The notes below the pieces were generated by a model. The model was not told the DNA's origin, searched no databases, and was given only the letters and a program-made list of their open reading frames with translations. The position numbers were made by a program, and so were the translations under genes. Positions 42,470 to 53,888 of a stretch of DNA of 64,000 nt are shown piece by piece. The stretch is from Dryas octopetala (lineage: Eukaryota > Streptophyta > Magnoliopsida > Rosales > Rosaceae): NCBI GenBank assembly GCA_963921425.1, contig OY992834.1:19791923-19855922 (forward strand), given 5' to 3'. Each line of letters starts with the position of its first letter. Position 1 is the first letter of the stretch.

Positions 42470-44944
42470 TGTAACGACCCGACCCAAAGTTGACTTTTAA
42501 AAATAATGGACTTTCGTCTTTGACTTTGGGCACGTTGAAAAGGTCTCGAGTCCACGAGTTGCTAGACACGCGGCACGCGTCAATCGGAGTTACGGTTTGA
42601 AAGATATGAGCGTTTGAAGCGAGGGGCAATTTCGTAAAATGGACAAATTGGGTTTAAAAAAAAAATTTAAAATTTTCTAGAAGTTTCTCTCTCTCTCTAG
42701 AATATTCTCTCTCTCATTATTTACATCTCTCTCCCCGCACTCTCCCTCCTCTCTCTCGCCCCGTGCCAGTCTCTCTCGCCCCTCACCCTCGCCGCGCCTG
42801 TCACCGGCGCGTGACGGCGCGTCCGACGGCGGCTGGGCTCGGGTTTTGGCCTGCCGCCATCGCCTCCCTTCCCTCTCTCTCCTTATGGACTCCATTCCAC
42901 CGGCCGATCACCCACGACGGAGAAACGACACAAAACAGGGTCGAGCCACCCCGCCGGCGATCTGTGTTTTTCGACGAAGTTGCGGCGCCGGACCACCTGG
43001 GTTCTCTTCCCCAGGCCACGGCGAGTCTGCCCATGACTTTCCCTCACGACGGTGACGCTCCACGACGACGATTCGACGCCACAAGGGTTGCGGCTGCACC
43101 ACCGCGATTCCACTGTTCCGGCAGAAATTGGATGGCCGGACCTACTGGGCTTTGTTGCCCTCGTCATGGTGAGTTAAACCATGGTCTCCGTTCGTCCATA
43201 CGAGGCTCCACGACGGAGCAATGAGCTTGGGAAGCCAAGCCAGCCGCCGGCTTCCGCCGCCGATTTCGGCCATTTCCGACGAGATTTGGCCGTCGGTCCA
43301 GTTGTCAAAAATGATCTTCGAGGTACGGGTAATCTTTCCTCTAAGGTGTTGACGTTCAATTTTGAGATTTTAGAAATTCGATTTTAGGGTTTATGTTATT
43401 TTTGGATATCTTGAAATTGGACTCAAATTCGTGTTGTTTTTGTGCAATTAAAGGTTCAATTATATGATTAGGATTGTTTGGAGTTCAATTTGGGTATTTT
43501 TAAGTTTGTGCCACCGCTGCCACCGTCGGCTCCGCCACTTGTGGCGGCGGGCCGGGTGATTTTCCTTGTCAATCAGCCTCCCCAGAACATCTAAAGGTCA
43601 GTTCTAGGGTTTGTTTGCATATTGGTGAGTGTTTGTGTGTTGTTAGGGCTGGGCAGCCATCGTGCGTGGTGGTTACCGTCCATTTCGGTCGTTGAACGGA
43701 AGTTGTGAACTCTGAATATTTAAATGTTGGTTGTCTGGTCTTAACAGGTACATGGGCTCGGGAAATCTCATTCACGATGCCGTTATGCTGCCGGATTTGG
43801 TATCCGAGCAATGGCACCGTGAAGGATATTTCTGTCTTTTACGTAGATAAATTGTGAGTGAAATTTATCGGTTTTTAAAGTAGAGTATTGTTATTGAATG
43901 ATCTGTTTTGTGTGTTTGTTGCTTTATGTTAGGAAGGCTAAGTGTAGGATTTGGATTATGAGAATAAATTGATGAGGATTTGAGGCTAGGGAATTATTTA
44001 GGAATTATAGGATTGCCCGAGAATAATTGCTGGATTAGAGAAGAAACACTTATTGTCGAGGATTAATGAAAATGATTAGGTAATTATCTTATAGAATAAT
44101 CAAGTTACTTTTGAGGAAGCATTTGGTATGATTTGAGTAACAAACAAGTGAAAGGTCATGAGCAAGAATAAATTTCGGAAGGGATTCCTTGATTCGGCAT
44201 AACTCGGGGTAAACTGAGAGTAAATGTTTAAAGAATAAATTGTCTGACAACAAGTGTTAATGATGATGCATATGTAGAGATGAATCTGAGGAGAAATACA
44301 TGGGGCATTTATACATTGTGAAACAAGGATGGTTATGAGATGGTTCTGAGAATTTTGTGATTAAGGTTATGAGATGGTTCCTGCCTGCTTGTGCATTGAT
44401 TCGCTCTGCACGAGAAGTGGCGAGCATTCCTGCCTGCTCGTGTATAGATTCGCTCTGCACGAGAAGTGGCGAGCATCCTGCCTGCTCGTGCATTGATTCG
44501 CTCTGCACGAGAAGTGGCGAGCATTCCTGCCTGCTCGTGTATAGATTCGCTCTGCACGAGAAGTGGCGAGCATTCCTGCCTGCTCGTGTATAGATTCGCT
44601 CTGCACGAGAAGTGGCGAGCATACCTGCCTGCCCGTGCATCGATCCGCTCTGCACGGGAAGTGGCGAGCGATTTACAGTTTGTGGAGTGAAGTTTTGGTT
44701 GTGGAGTATAAATTGTTCTTCAGAGGTCGATTTACAATTTTGAGGGGATTGAAAAATAGATCTGAAGGAAGATATTTTGAAAGTAGTTGAAAGTTGGAGG
44801 ATTTCAAAGAGCGTCGTGAGTGAAATTGGATAGATGATTGTTTGTACCGTGTGTTGTATGGCTTTTGTTCGTTAGGACTTGGGCTGGTTAGAACTTGGTA
44901 AGGTTTAGGCTTGAAGCTTGAGAAGGGAAGCGAGGGTTGTTTCA
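42470..44944 (+). repeat. 5' LTR
   Basis: Nearly identical to 45484-47957. It includes a CT-rich leader (42680-42790), a GC-rich 42760-43340 stretch in which long frames are open on both strands but without any recognisable protein, and a 49-bp tandem repeat block. Confidence 0.9.
44380..44670. repeat. ~49-bp tandem repeat x6 in the 5' LTR
   Basis: Units read CCTGCCTGCTCGTGTATAGA, then TTCGCTCTGCACGAGAAG and TGGCGAGCATT; each contains a CTCGTG/CACGAG stem. The same block is in the 3' LTR at 47393-47683. Confidence 0.9.
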
Positions 44945-44946
44945 AT

Positions 44947-44958
44947 TGGTATCAGAGC
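44947..44958 (+). other. Primer-binding site, initiator tRNA-Met
   Basis: TGGTATCAGAGC, two bases after the 5' LTR, is complementary to the 3' end of plant initiator tRNA-Met. Confidence 0.9.
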
Positions 44959-45318
44959 TAGACCCGGCCAGAAGTGTGTGGATTGCAAGACCCAGGGACC
45001 AAGACCCTGAGTGGGCGGCTGCGCGAGGCAGTGGCGAGCTACCAGGTGAGGAGAAGTGAGTGATCCCACACTGCCCGGGTGAGGAATGGTGATGTTACAG
45101 AAAGTTTGAGAAAATCAGTTCAGAAAATGTTTGTGAAAGCCAGTTTGAAAAAGAAAATGATTTTTAAGTGATTTCAGAAATGTATTTTATTTGAGCCATG
45201 AAAATATTTGAGAAAGTTTGAGAAATGTTCCATGCACTGTCATCGTCTCTCTACTCCTCAACAAGTTTAGAAAAGTGGGAAGGTTGAGTAAGTTTATTAA
45301 TAAGAGATCAAAGGGTCA

Positions 45319-45346
45319 ATCAGAGTGGCGCAGCGGAAGCATGGTG
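45319..45346 (+). other. Copy of the 5' part of initiator tRNA-Met inside the LTR element
   Basis: 28 bases starting ATCAGAGTGGCGCAGCGGAA match the 5' end of plant initiator tRNA-Met with one difference (A for G at tRNA position 23). The match covers the acceptor 5' strand and the D arm, including the Pol III A-box TGGCGCAGCGG; the anticodon arm onward is absent. It is in the same orientation as the element. Confidence 0.8.
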
Positions 45347-45470
45347 AGATTTAAACAAATCACGTTGGCACGTGGTCAATAGAGGGATCAGCGAGGTCGA
45401 TAGGAGGTACGAGTTTGGGCATCACTTGTCTGTTACGATATATGCTAAATTTCGAGGACGAAATTTTTGT

Positions 45471-45483
45471 AAGGGGGGAAGGT
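45471..45483 (+). other. Polypurine tract
   Basis: AAGGGGGGAAGGT lies directly before the 3' LTR, the usual place for second-strand priming. Confidence 0.85.
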
Positions 45484-47957
45484 TGTAACGACCCGACCCA
45501 AAGTTGACTTTTAAAAATAATGGACTTTCGTCTTTGACTTTGGGCACGTTGAAAAGGTCTCGAGTCCACGAGTTCCTAGACGCGCGGCACGCGTCAATCG
45601 GAGTTACGGTTTGAAAGATATGAGCGTTTGAAGCGAGGGGCAATTTCGTAAAATGGACAAATTGGGTTTAAAAAAAAAAATTTAAAATTTTCTAGAAGTT
45701 TCTCTCTCTCTAGAATATTCTCTCTCTCATTATTTACATCTCTCTCCCCGCACTCTCCCTCCTCTCTCTCGCCCCGTGCCAGTCTCTCTCGCCCCTCACC
45801 CTCGCCGCGCCTGTCACCGGCGCGTGACGGCGCGTCCGACGGCGGCTGGGCTCGGGTTTTGGCCTGCCGCCATCGCCTCCCTTCCCTCTCTCTCCTTATG
45901 GACTCCATTCCACCGGCCGATCACCCACGACGGAGAAACGACACAAAACAGGGTCGAGCCACCCCGCCGGCGATCTGTGTTTTTCGACGAAGTTGCGGCG
46001 CCGGACCACCTGGGTTCTCTTCCCCAGGCTACGGCGAGTCTGCCCATGACTTTCCCTCACGACGGTGACGCTCCACGACGACGATTCGACGCCACAAGGG
46101 TTGCGGCTGCACCACCGCGATTTCACTGTTCCGGCAGAAATTGGATGGCCGGACCTACTGGGCTTTGTTGCCCTCGTCATGGTGAGTTCAACCATGGTCT
46201 CCGTTCGTCCATACGAGGCTCCACGACGGAGCAATGAGCTCGGGAAGCCAAGCCAGCCGCCGGCTTCCGCCGCCGATTTCGGCCATTTCCGGCGAGATTT
46301 GGCCGTCGGTCCAGTTGTCAGAAATGATCTTCGAGGTACGGGTAATCTTTCCCCTAAGGTGTTGACGTTCAATTTTGAGATTTTAGAAATTCGATTTTAG
46401 GGTTTATGTTATTTTTGGATATCTTGAAATTGGACTCAAATTCGTGTTGTTTTTGTGCAATTAAAGGTTCAATTATATGATTAGGATTGTTTGGAGTTCA
46501 ATTTGGGTATTTTTAAGTTTGTGCCACCGCTGCCACCGTCGGCTCCGCCACTTGTGGCGGCGGGCCGGGTGATTTTCCTTATCAATCAGCCTCCCCAGGA
46601 CATCTAAAGGTCAGTTCTAGGGTTTGTTTGCATATTGGTGAGTGTTTGTGTGTTATTAGGGCTGGGCAGCCACCGTGCGTGGTGGTTACCGTCCATTTCG
46701 GTCGTTGAACGGAAGTTGTGAACTCTGAATATTTAAATGTTGGTTGTCTGGTCTTAACAAGTACATGGGCTCGGGAAATCTCATTCACGATGCCGTTATG
46801 CTGCCGGATTTGGTATCCGAGCAATGGCACCGTGAAGGATATTTCTGTCTTTTACGTAGATAAATTGTGAGTGAAATTTATCGGTTTTTAAAGTAGAGTA
46901 TTGTTATTGAATGATCTGTTTTGTGTGTTTGTTGCTTTATGTTAGGAAGGCTAAGTGTAGGATTTGGATTATGAGAATAAATTGATGAGGATTTGAGGCT
47001 AGGGAATTATTTAGGAATTATAGGATTGCCCGAGAATACTTGCTGGATTAGAGAAGAAACACTTATTGTCGAGGATTAATGAAAATGATTAGGTAATTAT
47101 CTTATAGAATAATCAAGTTACTTTTGAGGAAGCATTTGGTATGATTTGAGTAACAAACAAGTGAAAGGTCATGAGCAAGAATAAATTTCGGAAGGGATTC
47201 CTTGATTCGGCATAACTCGGGGTAAACTGAGAGTAAATGTTTAAAGAATAAATTGTCTGACAACAAGTGTTAATGATGATGCATATGTAGAGATGAATCT
47301 GAGGAGAAATACATGGGGCATTTATACATTGTGAAACAAGGATGGTTATGAGATGGTTCTGAGAATTTTGTGATTAAGGTTATGAGATGGTTCCTGCCTG
47401 CTTGTGCATTGATTCGCTCTGCACGAGAAGTGGCGAGCATTCCTGCCTGCTCGTGTATAGATTCGCTCTGCACGAGAAGTGGCGAGCATCCTGCCTGCTC
47501 GTGCATTGATTCGCTCTGCACGAGAAGTGGCGAGCATTCCTGCCTGCTCGTGTATAGATTCGCTCTGCACGAGAAGTGGCGAGCATTCCTGCCTGCTCGT
47601 GTATAGATTCGCTCTGCACGAGAAGTGGCGAGCATACCTGCCTGCCCGTGCATCGATCCGCTCTGCACGGGAAGTGGCGAGCGATTTACAGTTTGTGGAG
47701 TGAGGTTTTGGTTGTGGAGTATAAATTGTTCTTCAGAGGTCGATTTACAATTTTGAGGGGATTGAAAAATAGATCTGAAGGAAGATATTTTGAAAGTAGT
47801 TGAAAGTTGGAGGATTTCAAAGAGCGTCGTGAGTGAAATTGGATAGATGATTGTTTGTACCGTGTGTTGTATGGCTTTTGTTCGTTAGGACTTGGGCTGG
47901 TTAGAACTTGGTAAGGTTTAGGCTTGAAGCTTGAGAAGGGAAGCGAGGGTTGTTTCA
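45484..47957 (+). repeat. 3' LTR
   Basis: Partner of 42470-44944; same termini and internal repeat block. Confidence 0.9.
47393..47683. repeat. ~49-bp tandem repeat x6 in the 3' LTR
   Basis: Same block as at 44380-44670. Confidence 0.9.
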
Positions 47958-48131
47958 CCAGCGATGGCCGGTGACGAGGCCAACTCGCCTCTTCTTCCCC
48001 TCTCTGCCTTTGGTCTTTGCCTCACCGCCGAAATTTCGGGCGAAATTGTCGAAATTTGAACGAATTGTTTTTGGTTTGGTGTTAAAATTACCATACCCCT
48101 AAAAAAAGAAATTTTACTCTTTGATTATTGG

Positions 48132-49970
48132 GTAGAAATACTGGGTCCTCAGTTTTGAGGACTTTCTCATCCTCAGTACTAATAATCTTAATCTTACAAT
48201 ATGTGTCATTCCTTTTAAATAAGCTTATATCATAATTCAGTAATTATTATTATTTTGCAAGGTAATGACACATGTTATAAGATTATTGGTACTATAATTG
48301 AGGCTATTGACTACTTTTTGGAAAATCGAAATGTAATTTAGTTTGAGTTGAGAATGAGTTAATCAAATCGACTAGTATATAAACAAAGTGGTAAAACAAA
48401 ATAATTTTTTTTGTTAGAGAACCTCGACGGTACGAGGGATATTTTATTAGAAGAAGATCAAAAGTAAAAGTACATTGAGGGAAGATCTTTTTATCTCAAC
48501 GAGAGGAGTTACCATCGATAGACAGGTAAAACATAATTATGGCAATGGTATATTGTTGTATGATTTGAGATTTTATATAGAAAGAAAGACATATAAGTGT
48601 TGAGAGTATTAAACATCAAGAATGTAAAGTTTAAGTCTTATAGTATATAATTAGGTCCAACGACCACACTCATATTTATGTTATTCAATATAAATTATTT
48701 ATGAGATTGGCTCAGTTATATCACATGTGAAGAAGCATGTTGAGAGTATCTCACATGGGGATTAATGTAAAACTTAGCCTCACAATACATAATATCACGA
48801 ACTCGATCTCCATCTATTATCATTTGATTTTAGATTAGATGCTCACACTTCTTCAATAAATTCAATAAATTTAGTTACTGTCTAAACTTTTCCTTTTTCT
48901 AGAAGACATTTGTATCCCTCATGAAATATATGGAAAACATTTTACCTTCAAAAAATTTTACTCAAGAAAAAAAAAACCTAAAATTTTTTTTGATGTAGTT
49001 TGTATGTCATTTTCTCCACTGCTTAATGACAAAAATTAGTTCTTCAATGTATATTCATTTTTTAACCGTCATACCAAGCTCTTTTATATATTTTTTTTTC
49101 TATTAATCAATTACTTAATTAAACTAGAGAATATAATTATTTAATTGAGACTATAATTAATTAAGTTTAGTTACTTTAATTAAAGAATTAAGTTGGATTA
49201 TTGCATGTTTAATTAAAAGTATATAAGTTGGATTAGTTATTCATCAATCAACCTAATAATGTTATTAGATTGATGCCACTCCAGTAAAGTGATCAAACCT
49301 TCACTCTCCATCATTTTCCACACTCAAAGGATCCTTTACCTTGCCCGAGATTGCCTTTTCCCATTATTTCTATCCACCAAACCACACTCCATTTTATATA
49401 CACATTACCTTACTCGGGTGACCTCTTCCCTCTATTTTTATTTTTTGATCACCCCACCTCCTTTTATGTTTATGTCGCCTGAATACCATGTATTTTGGTT
49501 GCCTAGCCGCGTGGACATGGTGAAATTGGTCAATTAAATCAATTTGTGCAACTTTGCCCGCAATACAGACATGGAGATAAGCGTCCTTCACTCCTCTATC
49601 TCAATTTTTCATCTTTCATTTAAATGCCTTATTTTAGAAGTAAATTACTAAAAAATCCATTTTAGACCCCTTTATTAAAAAAAAAAAAAACTCACCTAAA
49701 AAATTGGAATGAGAAATAGGTCAACTTTGTACAAATAAAGTCCACATCTTTTTACAAATAAGTCCACGTTATGTTTTTTTTCATGGAATTTTTTTTTAAA
49801 AAAACTAAGCGAATTGCTGTTGTCGCACAGTGGCAATGATTGCCACTGTCGCCAAACAGTAACAATGATTACCACTGCCAAACAGTTAATAGAGTATTTT
49901 TGCAATTTAAATAGTTACTATCCCACAATAACAATGATTGCCACTGTCAATCAATTTCTTCTCCCAAACC

Positions 49971-49975
<5 letters not shown>
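48132..49975. other. AT-rich intergenic; remainder of shared CNL-upstream DNA
   Basis: 48500-49145 is similar to 22680-22990, so the elements at 40.5-48.1 kb interrupt DNA that is continuous upstream of the 22210 CNL. 49826-49850 is a near-perfect palindrome (CAGTGGCAATGATTGCCACTG). No gene recognised. Confidence 0.6.

Positions 49976-50008
<33 letters not shown>
49976..50008. repeat. (CT)n microsatellite
   Basis: About 16 CT units at the start of a longer pyrimidine-rich stretch. Confidence 0.9.
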
Positions 50009-50011
<3 letters not shown>

Positions 50012-50012
50012 T

Positions 50013-50265
50013 TCAGTTTCTCTCTGCTCTCTCCCCACATCCTCTATCTGCCTCACTTTCTCTATCATCTCTCTATGCCTCTCCTCTTTCTCTCAGCCCC
50101 AAAACCCAATCCCTTAGCCCCAATTGCTGCCTACTGCCTCCTCCCTCAGTTTCTCTCTCCTTTTTCCGCGCATCCTCTCTCTGCCTCACTTTCTCTCTCA
50201 TCTCTTTGCCTCTCCTCTTTCTCTTAGCCCCGAAACCCAATCCCTCAGCTCCGACCGCCGCCCTC
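50013..50265. repeat. Diverged direct duplication, ~130-bp unit x2, C/T-rich
   Basis: Phrases such as CAGTTTCTCTCT, CCTCACTTTCTCT, CTCTCCTCTTTCTCT and AACCCAATCCCT recur in order about 125-130 bp apart. The overlapping frames on both strands are composition artefacts. Confidence 0.65.
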
Positions 50266-50506
50266 CCTCCCCCAGCATCCTCTCTCTCGCTGCCTCCCAC
50301 AACCGTTGCCAAAGGACAGGCTTGGTACTAGTTTTTTGCAATCGGGCCGGGTTGATCTAATTGTTCTAGATCTGGGTTTTAAAAAACAAACCCCTTATTT
50401 TAGAGATAAAGCTTAATAATTGCGAAATAGTAGACTTTCAGTCCAAGACTTGTTGACTAGTTCACAGCCAAGTCTTGAGTGAGAGACTTTTTGGTACATG
50501 GTTTAT

Positions 50507-50689
50507 GAAAAATTATTAGGTGTATCTGATACACCGTTACGTAGTATAAGCAATCCAACGTGTAAAAGTATTATTGGACGGTATATTTATATTAATAGTG
50601 TATAACATTAATAACATTCACTCATATTATGACACGTTGGATTGAGTTATACCACACAACGGTGTATCGGTTACACAAAATAATTTCTC
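50507..50689. mobile_element. 183-bp MITE with 9-bp target duplication
   Basis: Flanked by ATGGTTTAT at 50498-50506 and 50690-50698. The ends GAAAAATTATT and the reverse complement of GAGAAATTATT extend into inverted repeats of about 60 bp (shared ATACACCGTT and CAATCCAACGTGT). A 9-bp duplication and G-start ends fit a Mutator-type MITE. No coding content. Confidence 0.85.
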
Positions 50690-50955
50690 ATGGTTTATAT
50701 ACAAGTTGGTTGGACATGGGTAACAAAGTAAGTGATTAAAGGATGGATTTGGTGCATTAATTTTTTTTTTCTATTTTATTGCAATTTATTGTTTGATTAT
50801 TACAAAAACTGGGAGAACAAACTAGTTGATTTTTTAGGAGGGTAAATCGAGGTTGTGGAGAAACAATTAAGGGCGATTTTGGTTTTTTCTTTGTCAGGCC
50901 AGAAGACAATTCTTTTTTTTTTTTTCTATTCTTCCGACAACAAAAAAAAAAGAGG

Positions 50956-51692
50956 TTAAAGTGCACTTTTGGTCCCTGTACTTTAACAAAAATTTCACTT
51001 TGGTCCTGTTCTTTCAATTTTGAAAATTTCAATTTAGTACTTTCATTAAGTTTGCAATTGAGTCCAAATCATTAATTAGGTTTAAATTGTTAGTGGAAAT
51101 ATGATGTAACAGGGATATTTTAGACATTTTAAATGACCTATGAGTGAAACTCTTTTAACTGGGTGACGTTGCCCAATTACATTTGGACACATGCATGTCT
51201 TTCTTTTCTTAATTATTTAAGCTTTTGTATTTTCTTTCTTTCTTAATTATTTTTTTCTTAATTATATTTTATTTAAATTATTTTTTTAGACCGTATTAAT
51301 TATCAAATGTCTAAAATACTTATTCATATGCGCTGTCACGTCTAAAAAATAAGCAGATAAGCCAAGAGTCACTCAGGGCTTTAGTACTACACTACTCAGC
51401 TCGTTATAGTCCATTAGAGTGTTTGAAATCCCTGAATCCGTACTCTGTATGGAGCAGTAGGCTAGAGTTATAGTCTGTATCCGTATTGTACTACTTGCCT
51501 GGAGTAGGAAAGAGTGTTCTATCTGTTTTTAGCCAGCCACTAGCTAGTAGTGTTAGTGTTTCTTATGGAGTTAATAGTTTTGAGTTAATTGCAAACATAA
51601 TAAAAGTACGAGATTAAAATTATCAAAATTAAAAGAACAGGGATCAAAGTAAAAATTTCGTTAAAGTACATGTACTAAAAATGTACTTTTAA
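50956..51692. mobile_element. ~740-bp inverted-repeat element with ~80-bp arms
   Basis: The left arm (TTAAAGTGCACTTTTGGTCC) and right arm are imperfect reverse complements for about 80 bp, sharing TGTACTTTAAC, TTCACTTTGGTCC/TTTACTTTGATCC and TGTTCTTT. The interior has no transposase. Target duplication not resolved. Confidence 0.7.
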
Positions 51693-52476
51693 GGACAATT
51701 CTTTTCTTGCTTTGTCATGATCAAGTTGAATTGCTTGTCCCAAGAATAAAACAACTAACTTTTGAATTTTCTCTATAGTGGCCACTGTGGTATAGTGATC
51801 ACATATATACTCAATGGTAGAGGGTCACAGTCTGCACATCTCTCTCTAGTTGTGAGAAATAGTTTCTTTCTATTATATGTTAATTTCTTTACTACAAAAC
51901 GTGCTATTATATAGTGATCATGAAGTAAGAATTAACCAGCCTCCTATCAGTTCTTAATTTCTTATCTCTCCAGAAGACCAAGCGGACTTGTATATTAATT
52001 CTTTATTTTGATCACAAAATCAATTAGCAATTTCGGTGAAAATGCTAAAATTAATTAGCAAAGCTGCTGGTCAAAGATGAGTTCCATCCTTGCATTACTA
52101 ATGCATAGACAGCCTTACATGTATAGTACATGAACTCACCTTTTACGGTTTGTTTCGTTCAAGTTTTAGAAGGATGGAAATGAGAAAATAATTTCTTTCT
52201 CATGTTTGGTAAGTGCAGGCTTGAGAAATGGTTTCCTGACCCATGAGAATTTGATGCACCAAAAGGGGGAAAAATAAATCTCTCCTCTCAACTTGGGTTT
52301 TGTTTTCCCTCCCGTTGGGAAAACATTTAAAACATTTATTACACTTTTTTTAGACAATTATACCCATTTTAATATTTGATAATACCAATTTTTTCCAAAA
52401 CAAATTCTTTACATTATATATATAATAGATGAGTGTATGATTGATTATTTCTATTCCTACACAAACCAAACATGGG
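51693..52476. other. AT-rich intergenic; no gene seen
   Basis: Contains short inverted words around 52190-52210 and 52460-52476 (CATGTTTGGT / ACCAAACATG) that may mark a decayed MITE. Confidence 0.45.
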
Positions 52477-53888
52477 AATATAAGAGGAAAGTACAGATTT
52501 AGTTTACTTATTTTATAGCTAGTTCAATTTTGGTGATCAATGATTTTTTTTAAGTTCTGTTTTGATCAACTAATTGTTCCACTTGTTCAATAAAGATCTT
52601 TTCTGTCTATTTGGAGTGAATGGACGTTTATGTAAGGGACAAAACTTCCCTTTCACCCTGTCTATAGAGGAAATTAAAGATTCGGTCAACTTATTTTACA
52701 AATAGTTCAATTTTGTCTACGATTTTTTTTTAAGTTATGTTTTGGTCCACTAATTATTCTACTTGTTCAATAATTATCCTTTTTGTCTATTTGGACTGGA
52801 TGGACGTTTATGTGAGGGGAAAAATTGCTCTCTCACCCCATCAGTACTTTCCCCATCTCCCAACCATGAACATAAACCCTCTCCTGCCATCTACCCTACC
52901 TATTTCCGCCAACCCCCTTACACACTCCCTCAAAACCTAAGTTTTTTTGGGTATATAACCCATTAGTTGATACCCATCTAAAATATACAAATCCACTACC
53001 TCAAATAGGCATTTTGCTACCCATCTCACAACCCAAGAGTTGCACCAGTGCCTATTTGAGGTGGGTAGCAAATGCTTATTTGAGTGTAGCTCTTGGGTAT
53101 CTCTTTTAACCCATCACTCGTGTAGTCAAGTCTTTACTAGAAGTATAGGCTTGCCCAACAGCCTATAATAAGCCATCACGTAGTCAAAGTATATAAAAAA
53201 AATTAAATTAAATACAATTTGGTTCAGTTCAGTACAAATCAGGTTTCAAATGTCGGAACTGATCCCATTCCATTTGGGATCAGTTCGGTATCATACCAAA
53301 AATTGGGAAAAAAAATCGTTTCGGGACGGAATGACATGGAATGAGACGGTTTCGGTTTTCTCGGTTTTAATGCCCACCCCTACAAATGCTTATTTGATGT
53401 GTTATATACCCAAAAAAAACTTAGGTTTTGAAGGAATTTATAAGGGGGTTGGTGGGAATGGGTAGAAGAGTGGCGGGAGAGGGTTTTTGTTCATGGTTGG
53501 GAAATGGGGAAGGTACTGATAGGGTGGCAGGGCAGTTTTGCCCCTCACATAAACATTCATCCACTCCAAATAGACGGAAAATGTTTTTATATATTGAACA
53601 AGTTGAACAATTAGTGGACAAAAAAAAAACTTAAAAAAAAATTGTTGACCAAAATTGAACTAGCTATAAAATAAGTGGACCAAATATGTAATTTCCTTTA
53701 TAGATAGGGTGAAAGGACAACTTTGCCCCTCACATAAACGTCCATCCACTACAAATAGACAGAAAAGACCTTTATTGAACAAGTGAAATAATTAGTGGAC
53801 TAAAACAGAACTTAAAAAGTATCGTGAATCAAAATTGAATTAGCTATAAAATAAGTGGAATAAATCTATAATTTCCTCGAAATATAAA
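52477..53888. repeat. 1.4-kb fold-back: ~485-bp inverted arms, each a tandem pair
   Basis: The left arm 52477-52960 and right arm 53401-53888 are reverse complements. Each arm contains two tandem units of about 190 bp carrying AACTTGTTCAAT, TCTATTTGGA and GGACGTTTATGTGAGGGG words. The 440-bp spacer has its own smaller inverted repeat (52990-53110, CCTCAAATAGGCA / TGCCTATTTGAGG). No coding capacity is likely; open frames in the arms mirror each other. Confidence 0.8.

Larger units (their letters stand above)
42470..47957 (+). mobile_element. Young non-coding LTR element, Ty3/gypsy-like
   Basis: Two direct LTRs of about 2.47 kb (42470-44944 and 45484-47957) begin TGTAACGACCC and end TTTCA. A 5-bp target duplication CCAGC lies at 42465-42469 and 47958-47962. 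A tRNA-Met primer-binding site follows LTR 1 and a polypurine tract precedes LTR 2. The interior is only about 0.54 kb and has no gag-pol, so the copy is non-autonomous; the last interior bases before the tract resemble the end of Ty3/gypsy polyproteins. The LTRs differ by roughly 17 substitutions by eye (about 0.7 percent), suggesting insertion well under about 2 million years ago. It sits inside AAATTTCG member 3. Confidence 0.9.
41682..48123. mobile_element. AAATTTCG-family TIR element, member 3, interrupted by an LTR element
   Basis: Bounded by ATTATTGG at 41674-41681 and 48124-48131 (perfect 8-bp duplication). The ends are AAGTGAGTAAAATTTGG and the reverse complement of CAAAGAGTAAAATTTC. 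Element sequence proper is 41682-42469 and about 47963-48123 (roughly 0.95 kb), close to member 2 in size and content. Everything between is a later LTR-element insertion. It starts only 24 bp after member 2 ends and has the same orientation. Confidence 0.85.

Noticed and set aside
42763-43224. 153-codon frame in the LTR, repeated at 45776
   Set aside because: GC-rich stretch open on both strands in several frames; duplicated because it lies in both LTRs; no known protein family.
44257-44655. Repeat-peptide frames around the 49-bp tandem repeat
   Set aside because: Open in several frames on both strands because of repeat structure; not a gene.
45319-45346. A functional tRNA gene
   Set aside because: Only the 5' part is present; anticodon arm, T arm and a proper B-box are missing.
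40521-48123. A single large transposon spanning 40.5-48.1 kb
   Set aside because: Separate ends and target duplications show two adjacent TIR elements, the second with an LTR element inserted.
52737-52966. Overlapping 67-codon frames in the fold-back arms
   Set aside because: Their mirror images appear in the opposite arm, and they overlap each other; no coding signal.
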